The notes under the pieces were generated by a model, which saw nothing but the letters and a program-made list of their open reading frames with translations, was not told the DNA's origin and ran no database searches. The position numbers were made by a program, and so were the translations under genes. A stretch of 64,000 nt of DNA from Epiperipatus broadwayi (taxonomy: Eukaryota > Onychophora > Udeonychophora > Euonychophora > Peripatidae), in NCBI GenBank assembly GCA_028023455.1, contig JAQFVV010006220.1:8947916-9011915 (forward strand), read 5' to 3'. Positions 1-12,329 of this stretch are shown piece by piece. How positions within the stretch are numbered: position 1 is the stretch's first letter; each line of letters starts with the position of its first letter.

Positions 1-96
1 TGACAGTACTAGTATGGGAATTGAACCTGGACCCTTAAATTCTTGAGTATTGAATTTAAAGATAATGCTCTAACCAACTGAGCTATCCTAGCATTA
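1..96 (-). repeat. tRNA-like SINE head, inverted copy
   Basis: This is the head of the tRNA-derived SINE that is common in the window, read on the minus strand. A B-box-like block (reverse complement of ggaattgaacc, 19-29) and an A-box-like block around 70-87 have the spacing of an internal RNA polymerase III promoter. It meets a plus-strand copy at about 96, so the two heads face each other. The copy is cut by the window edge, so its tail is not visible. Confidence 0.7.
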
Positions 97-402
97 ACTT
101 AAAATTCAATACTCAAGAATCTAAGGGTCCGGATTTGACTCCCATGCTAGTACTGTCACTAGTCAGATCAGTAACACCTGAAGAAGTGGGGAGAACAATA
201 CCTCTCAAAATGTTATGCATATATTAGCCTCCTTAATGTGATTTAACTAACAGTTGAATGTATTTGGAATATTTAAATAAAGTTAAATTTTTTTAAAGAC
301 ACTCAAGACTCAGATTAGATGATGGAAATAGTCCAAACAATAAATATAATTAAAACACTATCATCACAAACCTTCAGGAAAACAGTAAATGATGGTTTAT
401 AT
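97..402 (+). repeat. tRNA-derived SINE (family A), plus-strand copy
   Basis: The unit starts inside the tRNA-like head (B-box-like ggatttgactcc at 131-142), continues through a CTGAAGA core at 178-184 and ends in a tail whose markers are aatatttaaataaagtta (about 268-285) and gatggaaatagtcca (about 321-335). The same order is found at 44650-44965 and 50940-51290, and the tail alone at 47394-47517 on the minus strand. The A-box part is missing, having been lost at the inverted junction with the neighbouring copy. It is a non-coding retroposon; the ORF starting at 319 lies across its tail and is not a gene. Confidence 0.75.
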
Positions 403-455
403 AAGCAAGATACATTAAATCTTAAAGGTTCAAGTGCATTCCAAGATCCAAAGCA

Positions 456-495
456 CTTCACTGATGAAAACTATAAGTTTGAAACTAGTCTGGGG
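456..495 (+). ncRNA. Hammerhead-ribozyme-like motif (type I)
   Basis: The motif has every conserved core position of a hammerhead ribozyme. Bases 461-467 read CTGATGA; 468-480 form a stem II of five pairs (AAACT with AGTTT, loop ATA); 481-483 are GAA; 484-489 are ACTAGT, a self-complementary helix III; 490 is C, the expected cleavage position; and 491-495 (TGGGG) pair with 456-460 (CTTCA) as helix I with three Watson-Crick and two G-T pairs. Hammerheads with a very short helix III are known from Penelope-like elements and retrozymes. Degenerate relatives lie at 16600-16639 and, reversed, at 21160-21202. That it folds is inferred from the sequence; self-cleavage is untested. Confidence 0.6.
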
Positions 496-699
496 ATATT
501 GGATAAGACAGTATTGAATAAGAAATTTATTAAGTACTACCATCTGGCATCTATTAACAGCAATCTTAAGACAAAGCTATATGATATGATTATTATGGGG
601 ATAATGACTTATTACTACTGCCAAAATATACTTTCTGTAAAAGTTTGTATCTATTGCAATATTAATTGGAAATTTAGAGCATAATCATCATCATTATTG

Positions 700-1850
700 T
701 AATCACCTCTAAATTTCACTAGTCTTGCCATATATATGTATATTCTTAATGAGTATATAATTGCATTTTATACTTATAATTATAGATGGCATGCAAACTT
801 GAAACAAAATGTGTCCATACATCATAGTTAATATGTGAAGTTCATTCAATCTCAAATATATTTTATATATGTGTGTCATTTTATACTTTTCTCTTCATAT
901 TGTGTATATACATTTTTCTCTTCTTCATTTTATATTACTGTGCTTGACTGTCCAGAATTAAACATGACGATCACACCCTCAGCTAACATTATACTATATG
1001 CATTAATATATTTTTCCGATTGTTGTTATTATTCTTGATAAATAATCAAAATGTTGGATGTAAGAAAATAAAAATATTTTTTTGCAAGTAAAATGGTTTT
1101 TTTTTAATATATATTTAAACATTTATTGCAAGTCAGACATAAAAGTATTTATAAAGTTATAAAAAATATATATTAAATAAATTAAATTCATAAATAATCT
1201 TATATTTCAAATTTTTTTTTTAAAAATGAATTGTAAAACTATTATGATAAGTATTGAAAGTTAACATCATTATCGCTATCCTCATTATCTTTGCACTTTT
1301 TAGAGGCAAAAATGCAAATTTACCTAATGGTAATTGAAAAATCTATCTATCATTTATTTGTTTTTATTTATTATATTTTTTTTGGCAAAAAAAAAAAAAA
1401 AAACGTTTTTTTTAACCTTTGACTCATGAATTTAAAGACAAATTGGTCCTAATAAAAGTAAACGATTGATCCAGATTCTGTTTTTTAATGTATGTTTTCA
1501 AACAATGTTGTGGCCCAAATAATTTTACTAATCTTACCTATATATAAAAAGCAGATGAAAGGAGTTTTATAAATTGAAAATTCTACAAAATTATTTTTAA
1601 AAAATATTTCAAGATCAAATAATAAGAGATTTAGCAATAATTTATTGAGAAAAACCTATAAGAAGCTATTAAGCTATTTTCTATAACAAAAGCCTAAGGA
1701 TGATTTAATATGTTTTGATTTCTTTTATTCTGTTTTATTATTATTACTATTATATTTTAGTTTATTTCATTTTTCTGTTTTTTCAGTTGTAATTTTTGTT
1801 TTGATCTTTTTTATTCTATTTATTATTGTTGTTGTTGTTATTATGTTTCA
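700..1850. other. AT-rich sequence, nothing recognised
   Basis: This stretch consists of AT-rich, low-complexity DNA with homopolymer runs near 1205-1220 and 1380-1400. Short ORFs (for example at 835) have no recognisable domain and a composition no different from the surroundings. The last part (1715-1855) is rich in TTA/TTG repeats and resembles 10100-10200, which suggests the 3' tail of the LINE that follows. Confidence 0.5.
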
Positions 1851-1854
1851 AAGC

Positions 1855-4800
1855 AAACTTTATTTAGCATCAATTGGTTACATCAAAATAGGTTACACTA
1901 GGGTTACATGTACTTATATAAAAAAGTTCTTCTTAATTTTGATTTAGTCCTTGCCTCTGGAAGTAATCTTGTTTAACCAGGTAAAAAAAATATTGTTCCA
2001 ATGATTGGCCATTAAAGGAATTGTGTTAGCTTACTCTCGTTTTTTAAATTTATTTTTAGGAGTACTAATTCCAGTCCTTGTTATAATGCTGAGTGTATTT
2101 TGAAGAGAGACCATGTTGCAGTGAAAATGTCCTGTGGTGCAACAAATACTGTCTCTATCCTTAATTTTTTTTAAGTTTGTTGTAGTAAGTGTTGGGGTGT
2201 CTTCTTGGATTGTTTCCAAATGTGAATGTGCAACAGATGCATTAATATGCATATAAGCTGAATGTGGCTGCATGTATTATTGGTATTGTGATTTTTTGAA
2301 TGCATCTACCATTTTACTAATTGTGGTCTCATTTTGCCTCTAGTTGTTCAGCATCATTAGTCACACTTTTTCTAGGGCTAGATAATTATATAGGAAATGA
2401 GTTTGTGTTTCTTCAATCTCTATGACATAGCATACCCAGTGGTTCAACATTTGTTTAAAATCTCTTGTATCATATAAAGTGTCTTGTTGGTAATGCATTC
2501 AAGTTAAGTTTGATAATAAAACCATAAAAGTTTGGTTTTAAGCACAATCTTTTGAACTTTCTTAATAGTTGGCCACTATTTATTTCCAGTACTGTGGGCT
2601 GGTTATTTTCTTGTTGGTCTGAAAGCATTAGATTTTGTATTTGCCAATATGTGTATTTATTTGTGTTTTTTAGGGTTATAGTTTCTTATGAGCACAAGCA
2701 GGGTAGAGATATAGTTATATGTGAGGGGAGACTGATCAGTGGCTATGATTTTTATTATTATCTGTATTTCTGGAAAACTTCTACATATAACTATAAGCAG
2801 ATTTACTGTTTTTTGGTGTGCAACACTGGTATTGATGTAGTCCAAGACCATTCCATTTTGTAGGTCAGTTTAATTGCTTTATTGATATGGCTACTACTTT
2901 TCTTTTTCATAGTAGCTCATTGCATAATGAGTTAATTGCTGAAATAAATGATTTTGTAAAATTTATTATTGGCAGATAGTAGGTGATTTTTGTCATAATA
3001 AGCTGAATGTATAAAGATACTTTTGAGTAGATTGAGAAATAGGATTTGGAGAGTGGTTCAGTGATTTTCTCTGCTTTCTGCTTTAAGTTTGTTTTGTATT
3101 TTCTTTCTCATTTGATTCATGCCCAAGTGGAAAGGGAAACCCAGAAATGAACTAGGTTTCCCCTTGATATATCTGTGTGTTTAATTTACATGTAAATATT
3201 GCCCACACCACAGATTTGTTCATGTTGATTTTTAGCCTAAACTTTGCTGTATATTCTTTTATGATTTCCTGCAGTACAGGGAATTGCTTCTTTGATTTTA
3301 GAAATACAGTAATATCATCCATGTAAGCTATACATGGTATGTTATGTGTTGGTATTTGGAATTGGAATTCCTTGGATTTTTTTTTGTATTTGCTCTAACA
3401 GGGGGTTTAAATATAATGTAAATAATAGTGTGCTAAGTGAAGATCCTTGTAGAATTGATTGACTGAGATAGAAAGATGATGAAGATCTACCATTGAATGT
3501 GATGTGAATTTCTCTGTTTAGTAGCAGATTGGTGATTGTATATAATATTGTGCATGTTATTTCTGTTTGTTTGTTTTTATAGTTGAATTAACAGTATTTT
3601 GATTAGCACTGAATCAAAAGCACTTTCAAAATCTAATTACACTGTCATTGGGGCATATTTTTTTCTTTTAATTACTGAGTTAATTATTATTTTGTATATT
3701 AGTGCTGCTTGACTTGTTGATGATCCCTTTTTTGCATACTAATGTGATATTAGTTTTATTACACATGGTTCAATTTTTTCTTTTAAAATTTTTTTCAAAA
3801 TTTTTATTCCCAAAGGCTCCATTAAGATTGGCTACAGATGGAGACTGTGGTAATAGGTGCTTGTTTTTTAATGAAGGGAACCATTGAAACTGGATATAGC
3901 CCCTTATATAGCTTTTGTAATAGTTAATTTGTGAGCTGGCACAAGTATGTATTTGTAAATTGGCTGAGATGTGACAATACAAATTGTGGTATTCCTGGTG
4001 ATCCTGGGTGACATGTACCAGGGATTGATGCTAGAATGAATGCAAAATCTGTAAGTTCAAAAGATGTTTCTGTTTAAGTTTTCTGGCAGTTTGAATTGAT
4101 TATGCTTTGTTAAATTTTCTTTGAAGTGCTGACATATAGGTTGTTTCATATTATGTCCCACTGTAGTTTTCCCATCCCTTTCTAGTGCCATGGAACCTGT
4201 ATTTGTGGCTGGATAGCCCAATGCCCATCGAATGTATCCGTGGGTCCATGTGTGTTGCTGTTAGACAAATTCTTTTTTTTTAATTGCTAGATATTACTTT
4301 AGTTTATTGCATGTTTGATTATATATCTGTGTCAGCTTTATTATGTTTGTTTGATTGTGAGTGACTGTTTTTGGCGATTCTTTTGTGTAGCTCATCTGCT
4401 AATTTGATTAGTTTAGAGGATGTTTGATTTTTGAGTAATATATTAAATGAAAGAATGTATGTATATGCTATATATTTAGAGATTGTGTCAGGTTGCTTCT
4501 GATTGAGCTTATTTATGATGATGTGTGTTTCAAAAAAGACAGACTCTGGAGTGTTGACTGGTAGGAGGATTCTTATTGACTTTTGTATGTTCGTGATCCT
4601 GTTGTGGTATGTGTTTAAATTTAATTTTATTATTTGTGCCGTGTGATCAGAAAATGGGGAGGGGGAGAGACTTACTTCGATTGAGTGATATAACATTGAA
4701 GAATACAAAATGAGATTTATAGGAGTGTACCATGGCAGTTGTTATAAAAAGATACTGAGTTTGATAAGAGAAAACCATCACCATTCATAAGCGTATTGCA

Positions 4801-5140
4801 AGTTGATTTATCCATTTTGCAACAAACTTTTGATAGCTCATATTAAAATCTCTGACAAGTATAGTTGGGGTAGGGATTGAATACTAACAGGGTGTTAATA
4901 GTTAAAATTAATTTGTTAATTACAATAGAACAGGAGGGGGATATATACAAAAGGAGGGTGATATATACAAATATAATGTTAATTGAAAAGCTTCTGTGAA
5001 TAAACATAGTTATCAGAAGATTGGAGTCTATAAAAATTATTTTAAATGATGTGAAAGGAGAATTCTTAGCTGATAAATACATCTATCCCACTTGATGGTG
5101 CTAATGTGTTCCTCGAGCATGCACAAAAACCAAGTTTACT

Positions 5141-5171
<31 letters not shown>

Positions 5172-6850
5172 AGCTGGATTGATTTGTGATCCATTATATA
5201 TTGTGTTTCTAGTAGACCAATATGCTGAGCTGCATTGTCTGTATTCATTTATTAATTTGATGTATTTTGTTTTATGGAGTTTAAACCTCAGACATTAAGA
5301 GCCACTATTTTTATTTTCATGTTATTTAATGTAGAAGGGGCATGGATGCACTTTTACTGAAGTGTGTGACATTCATTTCCTTCCTTTTGTAAATTTATCT
5401 TGCTTGAAGGGGGGATTAGTGTTGTTTATTGGTTCTGTAAGAGTCATTATCTCTGATGTTTTCAAATTCTTTTGAATATTGAAAGGTTGATTCCATTTTC
5501 TTATTTTCATCTATTAGTTGTTTATTGAATTTAATTGGCTATATTCCAGATTTGTTTTAATCTTTTTATTTTCTCTAGTTTTCTTTGGTTTTGCTTGTTT
5601 TCTTTTGCTTTCCAGAAGTGTATTTTCAATTACTGGAAAGCATTGTGTGATGATATCCATTATTTTAGTTGTTGTTTTGTTTATAATTGTGTGCTCTGCT
5701 TGATTATTATCTCCATTTGGCAGTTCTCTGCTTATTTTTATAGGTAAGCAGTTTCATTTTCCATTAAATTATTACTAAGTGTTTTGCCTGGGAATCAAGT
5801 TTTTCATCTTCTTCATTCATGTTTGTTTTAATTGTCTATTGCATTGATGTGCTTGGGGGATGGTCTGTAATAGTTTCATTTTTTAGTCGATTTTGTTGCC
5901 ACGTTTGGGGGGAAATCTATATTTTCCTGCTGATTGGATTTGTCTGTGCTATCTGGATTCTCCTCTAATCTTTGTGAGGGATGGTTATCTTTTTCACTAG
6001 ATTTACTTCTTCATAGCATTTTCTTGCTATGCCACAGGCAAAACAAAATGGCTTTAGTCCTCAAATATATAAGCATAGCATGGCTTCTTGGTCCGTTATG
6101 TATGTTGGGATATTTTCTGGGTCTATTTCTTTATGTAATTTAACCTTATATTCAAAACTATTTGTAAATATGGGTAATGATGTTTCTTTAAGGTATATTT
6201 GTTGAAATAAAATAACCTTTCTGAAGGGGTTCATCATTCTTTGGAAATCGTTCAAGTTATTTCTAAAGTAGGCATTTTTTAACACTCCAGTGATATTCTT
6301 GTATCTGCTTTCATCAACTTGTACGATGGCAAAATTTCCCTAGTTTGAATATAATTTTTAAATTGATCTCATTGTGTAGCTACATAAAACTCAACTGCTA
6401 CTTATCTTTTATTAGTATGGTTGCCTATGCATTGTACTGTCCCCAGTAAATTATTTTTATTTAGTGCTTCAATTAGGAGTGCTTTGGAAAACTGTAGAGA
6501 GCGCAGTGATTGTCTGTTACTACCAACACTATTGATTTCTCAGTAAAAATTCTTTTGAATGTTGCAAAAAGTGTTCTAGATATCGTGTTATTGAACCTCT
6601 CCCCAATTTGTTCAAGCATTTCATTTGTCCATTGTGTGTGTTGGGGGCTCAATTTCATCCTGATTTACTAGATCTAAATCTTTAAAAATCATCTGATATA
6701 GTTTTTTAAATCTAGGATTTTCCCCCACATTAGTTTTGGCTATTGTTGCATACATCTTTCTTGTGTTTTGCAAAGGATTAGCTTCCTGATCAAATGAGTG
6801 GGCAGTCTCCATTTGATAATTTACATGAGTAATTTTTCAACAAAGTAATA
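1855..6850 (-). pseudogene. Decayed Tx1/L1-like non-LTR retrotransposon (ORF1 and ORF2)
   Basis: Translated in pieces on the minus strand, this block follows the order of a two-ORF L1/Tx1-type LINE. Near 6300-6000 there is an ORF1-like piece (IPTYIT) followed by a zinc-knuckle-like CFACG remnant near 6020. Around 5250-4600 comes an apurinic endonuclease remnant ending in SDHTAQI (about 4640). Around 3460-3360 is the RT signature SSLSTLLFTLYLNPL, equivalent to the conserved RQGCPLSPLLF block, and further downstream (3000-2030) a C-terminal part. Frameshifts and stops occur every 50-130 residues, so it is an old inactive copy. The TTA/TTG-rich tract at 1715-1860 is the likely 3' end. It cannot encode a protein. 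The clade assignment (Tx1-like within L1) rests on ORF1 and motif style and is less sure than the LINE call itself. Confidence 0.72.
5145..5172. repeat. (TA)n/(TG)n microsatellite
   Basis: A short run of alternating ta followed by tg dinucleotides lies inside the LINE remnant. It probably expanded after the element decayed. Confidence 0.85.
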
Positions 6851-7214
6851 TTTGTTTAACTATTTTTTTTTCACTCTCTATTTTTTTTTTTGTGACTCTT
6901 ACTAACTTTTGCCTATTTTTCCTTCTACACTTTTTTCTTTTTCCCCATTTGTTTTTAAATAATGTTATCAATTATATTTATTTGAATTGTCAGCTATCCA
7001 CCATGCTGCAGATTTATTAAACTACATGTAGCTTTTGCTGATTTTTTTCATTGTTCATTTTTAGAAAACTCACATTTATTAAAACACTCAGGTTATCTTT
7101 TTTAAAAAAATCATTTTTGTAGCTATTCAATCTTAAAATACTAGGAGACTTTTTGCTTACCTGCAACTCTGTGTGTAGCCAGGTGGCACTTACCATTCAA
7201 AGGTGAAGTAAAAA

Positions 7215-7690
7215 ACAAGGATTTTATTATTATTATTGTTATTATTATTATTATGGGGAAACAAAAATAAGCATTACAAATACAGCATCACAACACATGT
7301 ACATGTATAAAAGGGCATAGAACAATAAAGAGACCACATCAGCATTCTTGGAGCATGAAAAGACTACTGGACACAGATTTGAACCAACCAACCCCATAAT
7401 AGTATGTAGAGAAAGAAGACCATAGATATAAAATAAAAGAAGTCCATTTCATAAATAAGGACACCCATTCAGTAAACAGAAAAGACACCTGTATCCCCAT
7501 TAAACAAAATAAAATGCCAAGATCTGTGACACAACTAACATCCAACTAATTTGCATAAATTAGAATACATCTTCTCATTACTATCATTTAACAGCCAAAT
7601 AATTTGCACAAATTAGAGTACATCTTCACATTACTATCATCTGCACATGGCTATGAATATGAAGTGCAGGAACTTCAAAAGTGCTTAGCG
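7215..7690 (-). repeat. LINE 3'-end fragment with TTA tract
   Basis: A TTA-rich tract at 7225-7255 is followed by sequence that resembles the beginning of the 1855 LINE (shared elements around acatgtac and the ttattatg boundary). This suggests a 5'-truncated LINE copy in minus orientation. Inside it, two approximate 47-base copies (about 7542-7588 and 7595-7641, both starting ccaa.taatttgca) form a direct duplication. At 7650-7690 lies a half copy of the foldback core also found at 51740-51820 and 62288-62330. The link to the LINE is by weak similarity only. Confidence 0.4.
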
Positions 7691-7734
7691 CAGATAAACA
7701 TATAATTTTTACCCAAGCATGTTAGTGCAGAATT

Positions 7735-8095
7735 ATTGATATTATTATTATGGGAGTTGGATAGTCTTTGTTGGCTTCTGGATATAGCATAGCATATGTT
7801 AGCCAGTATGTGCATTTATTAGCCATGGTGAATGTTGATCCATTGGGTGCTGATAGGATTGATTGGTGAGGGGTGATGAGAAATGAAACTGATAGAAAGG
7901 GAGGTCTAAGGATTACTTGTAACAGTGATTATAGTGCTGCAAACTTTTGAACAATTGATGCAATTGAATTTATAGCTTTTTGGATGGGCAATTAAGTCTC
8001 TTAGCTGAGATTGAAACTGTCTGCAAGCCGCATATGGCAGATTCAAATGATTTTGAAAATTTAACAAAAGCCAAATGATATTTAATCTTAGTCAT
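7735..8095 (+). repeat. Possible RTE 5'-end-like fragment
   Basis: The segment has a higher GC content than its surroundings and shares a stretch (ttagccag, tttattrgcc, with a preceding TTA tract) with the leader of the RTE element at 47640-47760. It might be a 5' fragment of a related LINE. No coding potential is visible. The similarity was judged by eye and is limited. Confidence 0.3.
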
Positions 8096-8135
8096 CATCA
8101 TCATCATTATTTTGTTATTTTTGTTGTTGTCGTTA

Positions 8136-8171
<36 letters not shown>
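8096..8171. repeat. Compound trinucleotide microsatellite
   Basis: Runs of ATC, then TTG/TCG and then about nine TTA units occur one after another. Such tracts recur at the ends of LINE remnants in this window (1800-1850, 7225-7255, 10105-10130), so this is likely a retroposon tail. Confidence 0.8.
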
Positions 8172-8175
<4 letters not shown>

Positions 8176-10210
8176 TTTAACAATAATTTTATTGACTTAT
8201 AAAGGATTAGATGTTTTCCATCTGTAAAAATGATTGCATAGATTACACTGTCATAATTTTTCAGAAAAAACAATAGTTCATATTCATTTTTTTTTCATTT
8301 CCCATGGTTATTTACATACAAATTGTGTTGAGAAATTAAAATTGGAAAATACATATTACTTTCAGGGGTAAAAATTCACTTGCCTTTATCACCATATAAT
8401 CAATCACCCAAGGGTCACCATTAAGTTCATTTCTATTTATATTTTACATTAACCCATTGTTAACATAAATACAACAGAAAATAACAGGTATCCAAATCAA
8501 ATAACACTCAGAAACACATAACATGCACTGCTTACATGGATGTCATTACAGTCCTCCTTGCTTCATCCCATGCTTCAAAAAATTATACAAGAATACACAT
8601 CAAAGTATCAACTTAAGTTTAATTTAAAGAAAACAGCTGCCTGAAGTTTATACACTAGCAAACCATGTTATAAAATCTTTCAAGATAAACCAATTATATT
8701 CCTTGGATTCCCATTTCATTTTGGAATGCTGTATAAGACAAACCATTCAAAACAATCTCAAAAAAAATGCAATATAAATTACACACTTCCCTTTTCAAAG
8801 CTAACCTGTCTTCTTGTCATGACAAAAAACACGTACTATTTAAAAAATTCAGTTATCAAATTCATCAAATTATTCACCTTAAATACTTCCTCATTATGCA
8901 ACAAATTACTATTGGGGAGATAACCATTTTCCATATTCTTTAAACATCTAAGTGGACCACCCATAAAAAAAGAGTTTGGGCTGCACACCATGGATATGTT
9001 TAACATTCATAAAGTAGTCAACATCATATCCACCACACTATGATGATTCCCTGCTTTACCTGTTTTCTGTAACACCTACTGATAAACCCCATCCAAATCT
9101 GGCTTTTTGTAATCTCTTATTCAAGTCCTCCAGAAAATTCCCACTCAAATAAATATTCATAATAATATTAAATATTCCTACTAGAAAGTCTAAATCCTGA
9201 TTTACACTCACCTTTCACCAAAAACCCTTCCCCCATGCTTGGCATCAACAATTTCACAACTTCTATGGTACTTCAGAAATGTTCATTTAAGCCAAATTTT
9301 TTGATTTTTTTGCTGATACAACCTTCAGCTTTGCCCACATAGTTTCTTTAGTACCATTGGTTATATAAAAATATTCATTCATTTTGTAGCTATGCCACAG
9401 GACCAAGGAAACACAGCAACCCATTTTTATTCATGTACAGTTCTAAATACAACTCATAAAATTATGACCAGCACTTACAAACAATCAATACCTCATTCAC
9501 ATTATTCAATTCTTTCAAAACCCATAATCACCATTGCACATGCCAACACATTTGCATTTTATGCACACTGGTGCACTTATTGCATGTTCACCCTTGAACA
9601 TATCACTAGAAGACATCCTTCATATTCATTAACAAGCTAAAACAACTAAGGGAACAGGTCTATAAAAATTGTGGATACTAACATCTCTGCTGCTACCTGA
9701 TCTCTCTTAAAGCAGACTGCCAACCTATGAAAAACTAATTTAAGCTCACATCCATGAAGTCAACTAGAAAAGTAACCACTTTATAAATAGTAACAGAAGT
9801 GCTTTGCCCTAGTAGAAGGTATTGGCATAGTACTTACAATAGACATGAAATGACCTTTACATTTATGAACATAATGACTTTAACATTGAGAAAATATATC
9901 CAGATCAACCTAGCAGCTGAATAAAACCTAAAAATCATATTAAAAGAACATTAACTCTTCTCCATACTCCTCAAGAGTTGAACAATGCATATTAGAAAAC
10001 TCTCACATATACTACCTTTGCACACACATTTTTTTAAATAGATCTAATAATAATCTATGAAAATAGCTTACACAGATTGCAATTATATTATTAGCATTGC
10101 TACTATTGTTATTGTTGTTGTTGTTATTATTATATTTTAATTTATTTTGTTTCATTTTTCTATGTTTCTTTAATTATAATTTTTATTTTTTGTGATTTTT
10201 AAAAAAAAAT
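8172..10210 (-). repeat. Unclassified interspersed repeat, bounded by TTA/TTG tracts
   Basis: The block is richer in C and A on the plus strand than its flanks and is bounded by trinucleotide tracts at both ends (8096-8171 and 10100-10135). The right border (10105-10200) resembles 1720-1860. Minus-strand translations contain short coherent stretches but no domain I can name, and the plus ORF at 9392-9640 has no recognisable motif. It is probably a decayed mobile element; the strand is inferred from the position of the tracts. Confidence 0.35.
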
Positions 10211-10244
10211 TGATATATCCAATAGTTTATTCAGTATACTATTT

Positions 10245-10612
10245 AAAATAAATTGATTAAACAGTCTTTTGAAATAACTAGTTCACTGCAAAGCAAAAGT
10301 TTCTTTAACAACCTCTGAAAGAGCACACTTATCAGGCTTGCCAATTGCTAGATTGTGAAGGTTTATCTTCTAGGTAAAGATAACTAAATGTTCATGTACT
10401 GATCAATGTTGCATGGTTAGTTATAATATTTACTAAGGCTGTAAACCTTAAGAATATGCATGTAAAATGCGAAGGTAGGGACCTCTACAGGTCTTAACCA
10501 CAAGCTTACACTTTAGAAAAAAAGAGGAATATTTTTAAAAAATTGTCATCTAGCCTGGATTTGAACTCAAGATCATAGGCATGTTACGCAGATATGCTAT
10601 TCTGAAGTCTCT
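10245..10612 (-). repeat. tRNA-like SINE (family B), copy 1
   Basis: Read on the minus strand, the unit begins with a tRNA-like head whose B-box-like block is gagttcaaatcc (complement of 10558-10569), followed by tgacaatttttta and a body of about 300 bases. The whole length aligns by eye with 23950-24260, for example gagcac, cttgc.aattgct and the agtctttraaa end. The two copies have diverged considerably, so the family is old. Confidence 0.55.
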
Positions 10613-10619
10613 TGTAAAT

Positions 10620-12320
10620 AATTTTAAAAGATGCAGTTTTTGCAGCTTGACTCAGATGCCAAAATTTGTTTCAGCCCTGATTGAATGATATTAACCATAT
10701 CATAGTCACTCTAATAAATAATTCATTAAGCTGCTTATATGTTCACTTGATACAGTCTATCAAATATATTAAGACTTTGAAGAATGCAGAACGTAGTCAT
10801 CAAAAGTCAGTATAAAGCAATTTCCAAATTTTAATTCCTCTATTATTATGAAGTCATCATTACTGCATAAATAATGCTTTATTTATTTAGAATAACTCTT
10901 TAATAAATATTTTGTTAAATGTGATCTATGTATAAAACATTTAATTTAATTTAAAAAATATGTTAGACTTTTTTGATATTGGATGTTATTAATATGATTT
11001 TGTTTACATTCATTTGTCTAAAGAATGAAAAATCAAAAACACATTTCCAATATCTTGAAACTAAAAAAGAAATTCGATATTTAATAATTGAATTTAGTAT
11101 GCGTGAAAACAAATCGTGTTTAAGAAACAATTAAGTGATTACAGTTAGTATGTGTCTATATAAAATACTTCAATGCAAATGAGAATTTAATCTTAATTCT
11201 GCAAATAGCTTCATCATTTTTTGATGTGGTATTAAATTTGACATTGTAAAATAAAATGGTAAAAGAATGGCAAGACTATAAATCTTTCTCTGATGATTGT
11301 CAAATATTATCCTTTAGTCATAATAAAACTATTGTTTAGTTGCTTAAAGCTACCCCAGAGAATTTAACAAGTAGGACATTTTTTTACAATGATTTAAGTT
11401 ACAACTTCTATCAATATCCTTATTCTCAATTCACAAATCAATTCCAATCACAGAGTCAAAATACAAAGTTCTCAGTATAATTAACAATTATCAAATTTTT
11501 TATGCAAAAATTATCATTTTCTTCAGAAAGCTTTATTTTCAATCCTATCTTCCACCACAAAAAAGGCAACAATTATTTTTTTTAGTCAAAAATTTACTTG
11601 CAAGAATTTGAGAATAATCTTTTGTTAAAACATTATTTATTTGTTCTTTTATTCAGCAATCATGGTTAAAAGTAACAAGAACAGTCACGTGCTCAAAATA
11701 CTGAATTCACTCCATTTTCTCCCAGCCCACTGTTCTATCATGAAAGCTCTACAAAAATTGAACAGTCTGCTGCCTCATTCATTGTACTTTTTTCATTTGT
11801 TTTTACCCATTTGTTTGGATTAAAGAAGAAGTTTGTAGTATATACAAGATTTCAGAATAAATGGCATGCATGAAAAATAATTTAAAATTAAAATATAATC
11901 ATTGAAGACTGCATTAATAATATGAAAACTTGGATTCATTTTATTATTAATAACCTTTTGACAACATATTCTTATTTATATTGTGCAATCCAATACATTC
12001 AATTTTAATTTATTTTCTAGAAATATAAAATTTTACATAAATAGTCATTTTCCAGTTATAAATTCTTTATAATCTGAAATCAGGTATTGATGTTTAATTC
12101 TCTTCCGAAGATTTAGAATAACTAGTTAATAGAATATTGTAAATGAGTGGTTATATTTAATCATAATCTCATAGAAACTACTTTTTGCCACCTTCTTAAT
12201 ATAAATTATTTACGAATAAATGAATATACAGCTAATGTTACTAAGAAGCTAAATGAAAGAAGAAAATGCTATTACTTTTACTAATATTCTTGTCCTTATA
12301 AACCAAAAATTATAAAATCT
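10620..12320. other. AT-rich sequence, nothing recognised
   Basis: No coding or repeat signal was recognised. Short ORFs such as 11641-11823 are expected by chance in such DNA. Confidence 0.5.
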
Positions 12321-12329
12321 CTTTTTACC

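Noticed and set aside
2552-2863. Plus-strand ORF of 103 codons
   Set aside because: It lies antisense over the minus-strand LINE remnant and has no domain of its own.
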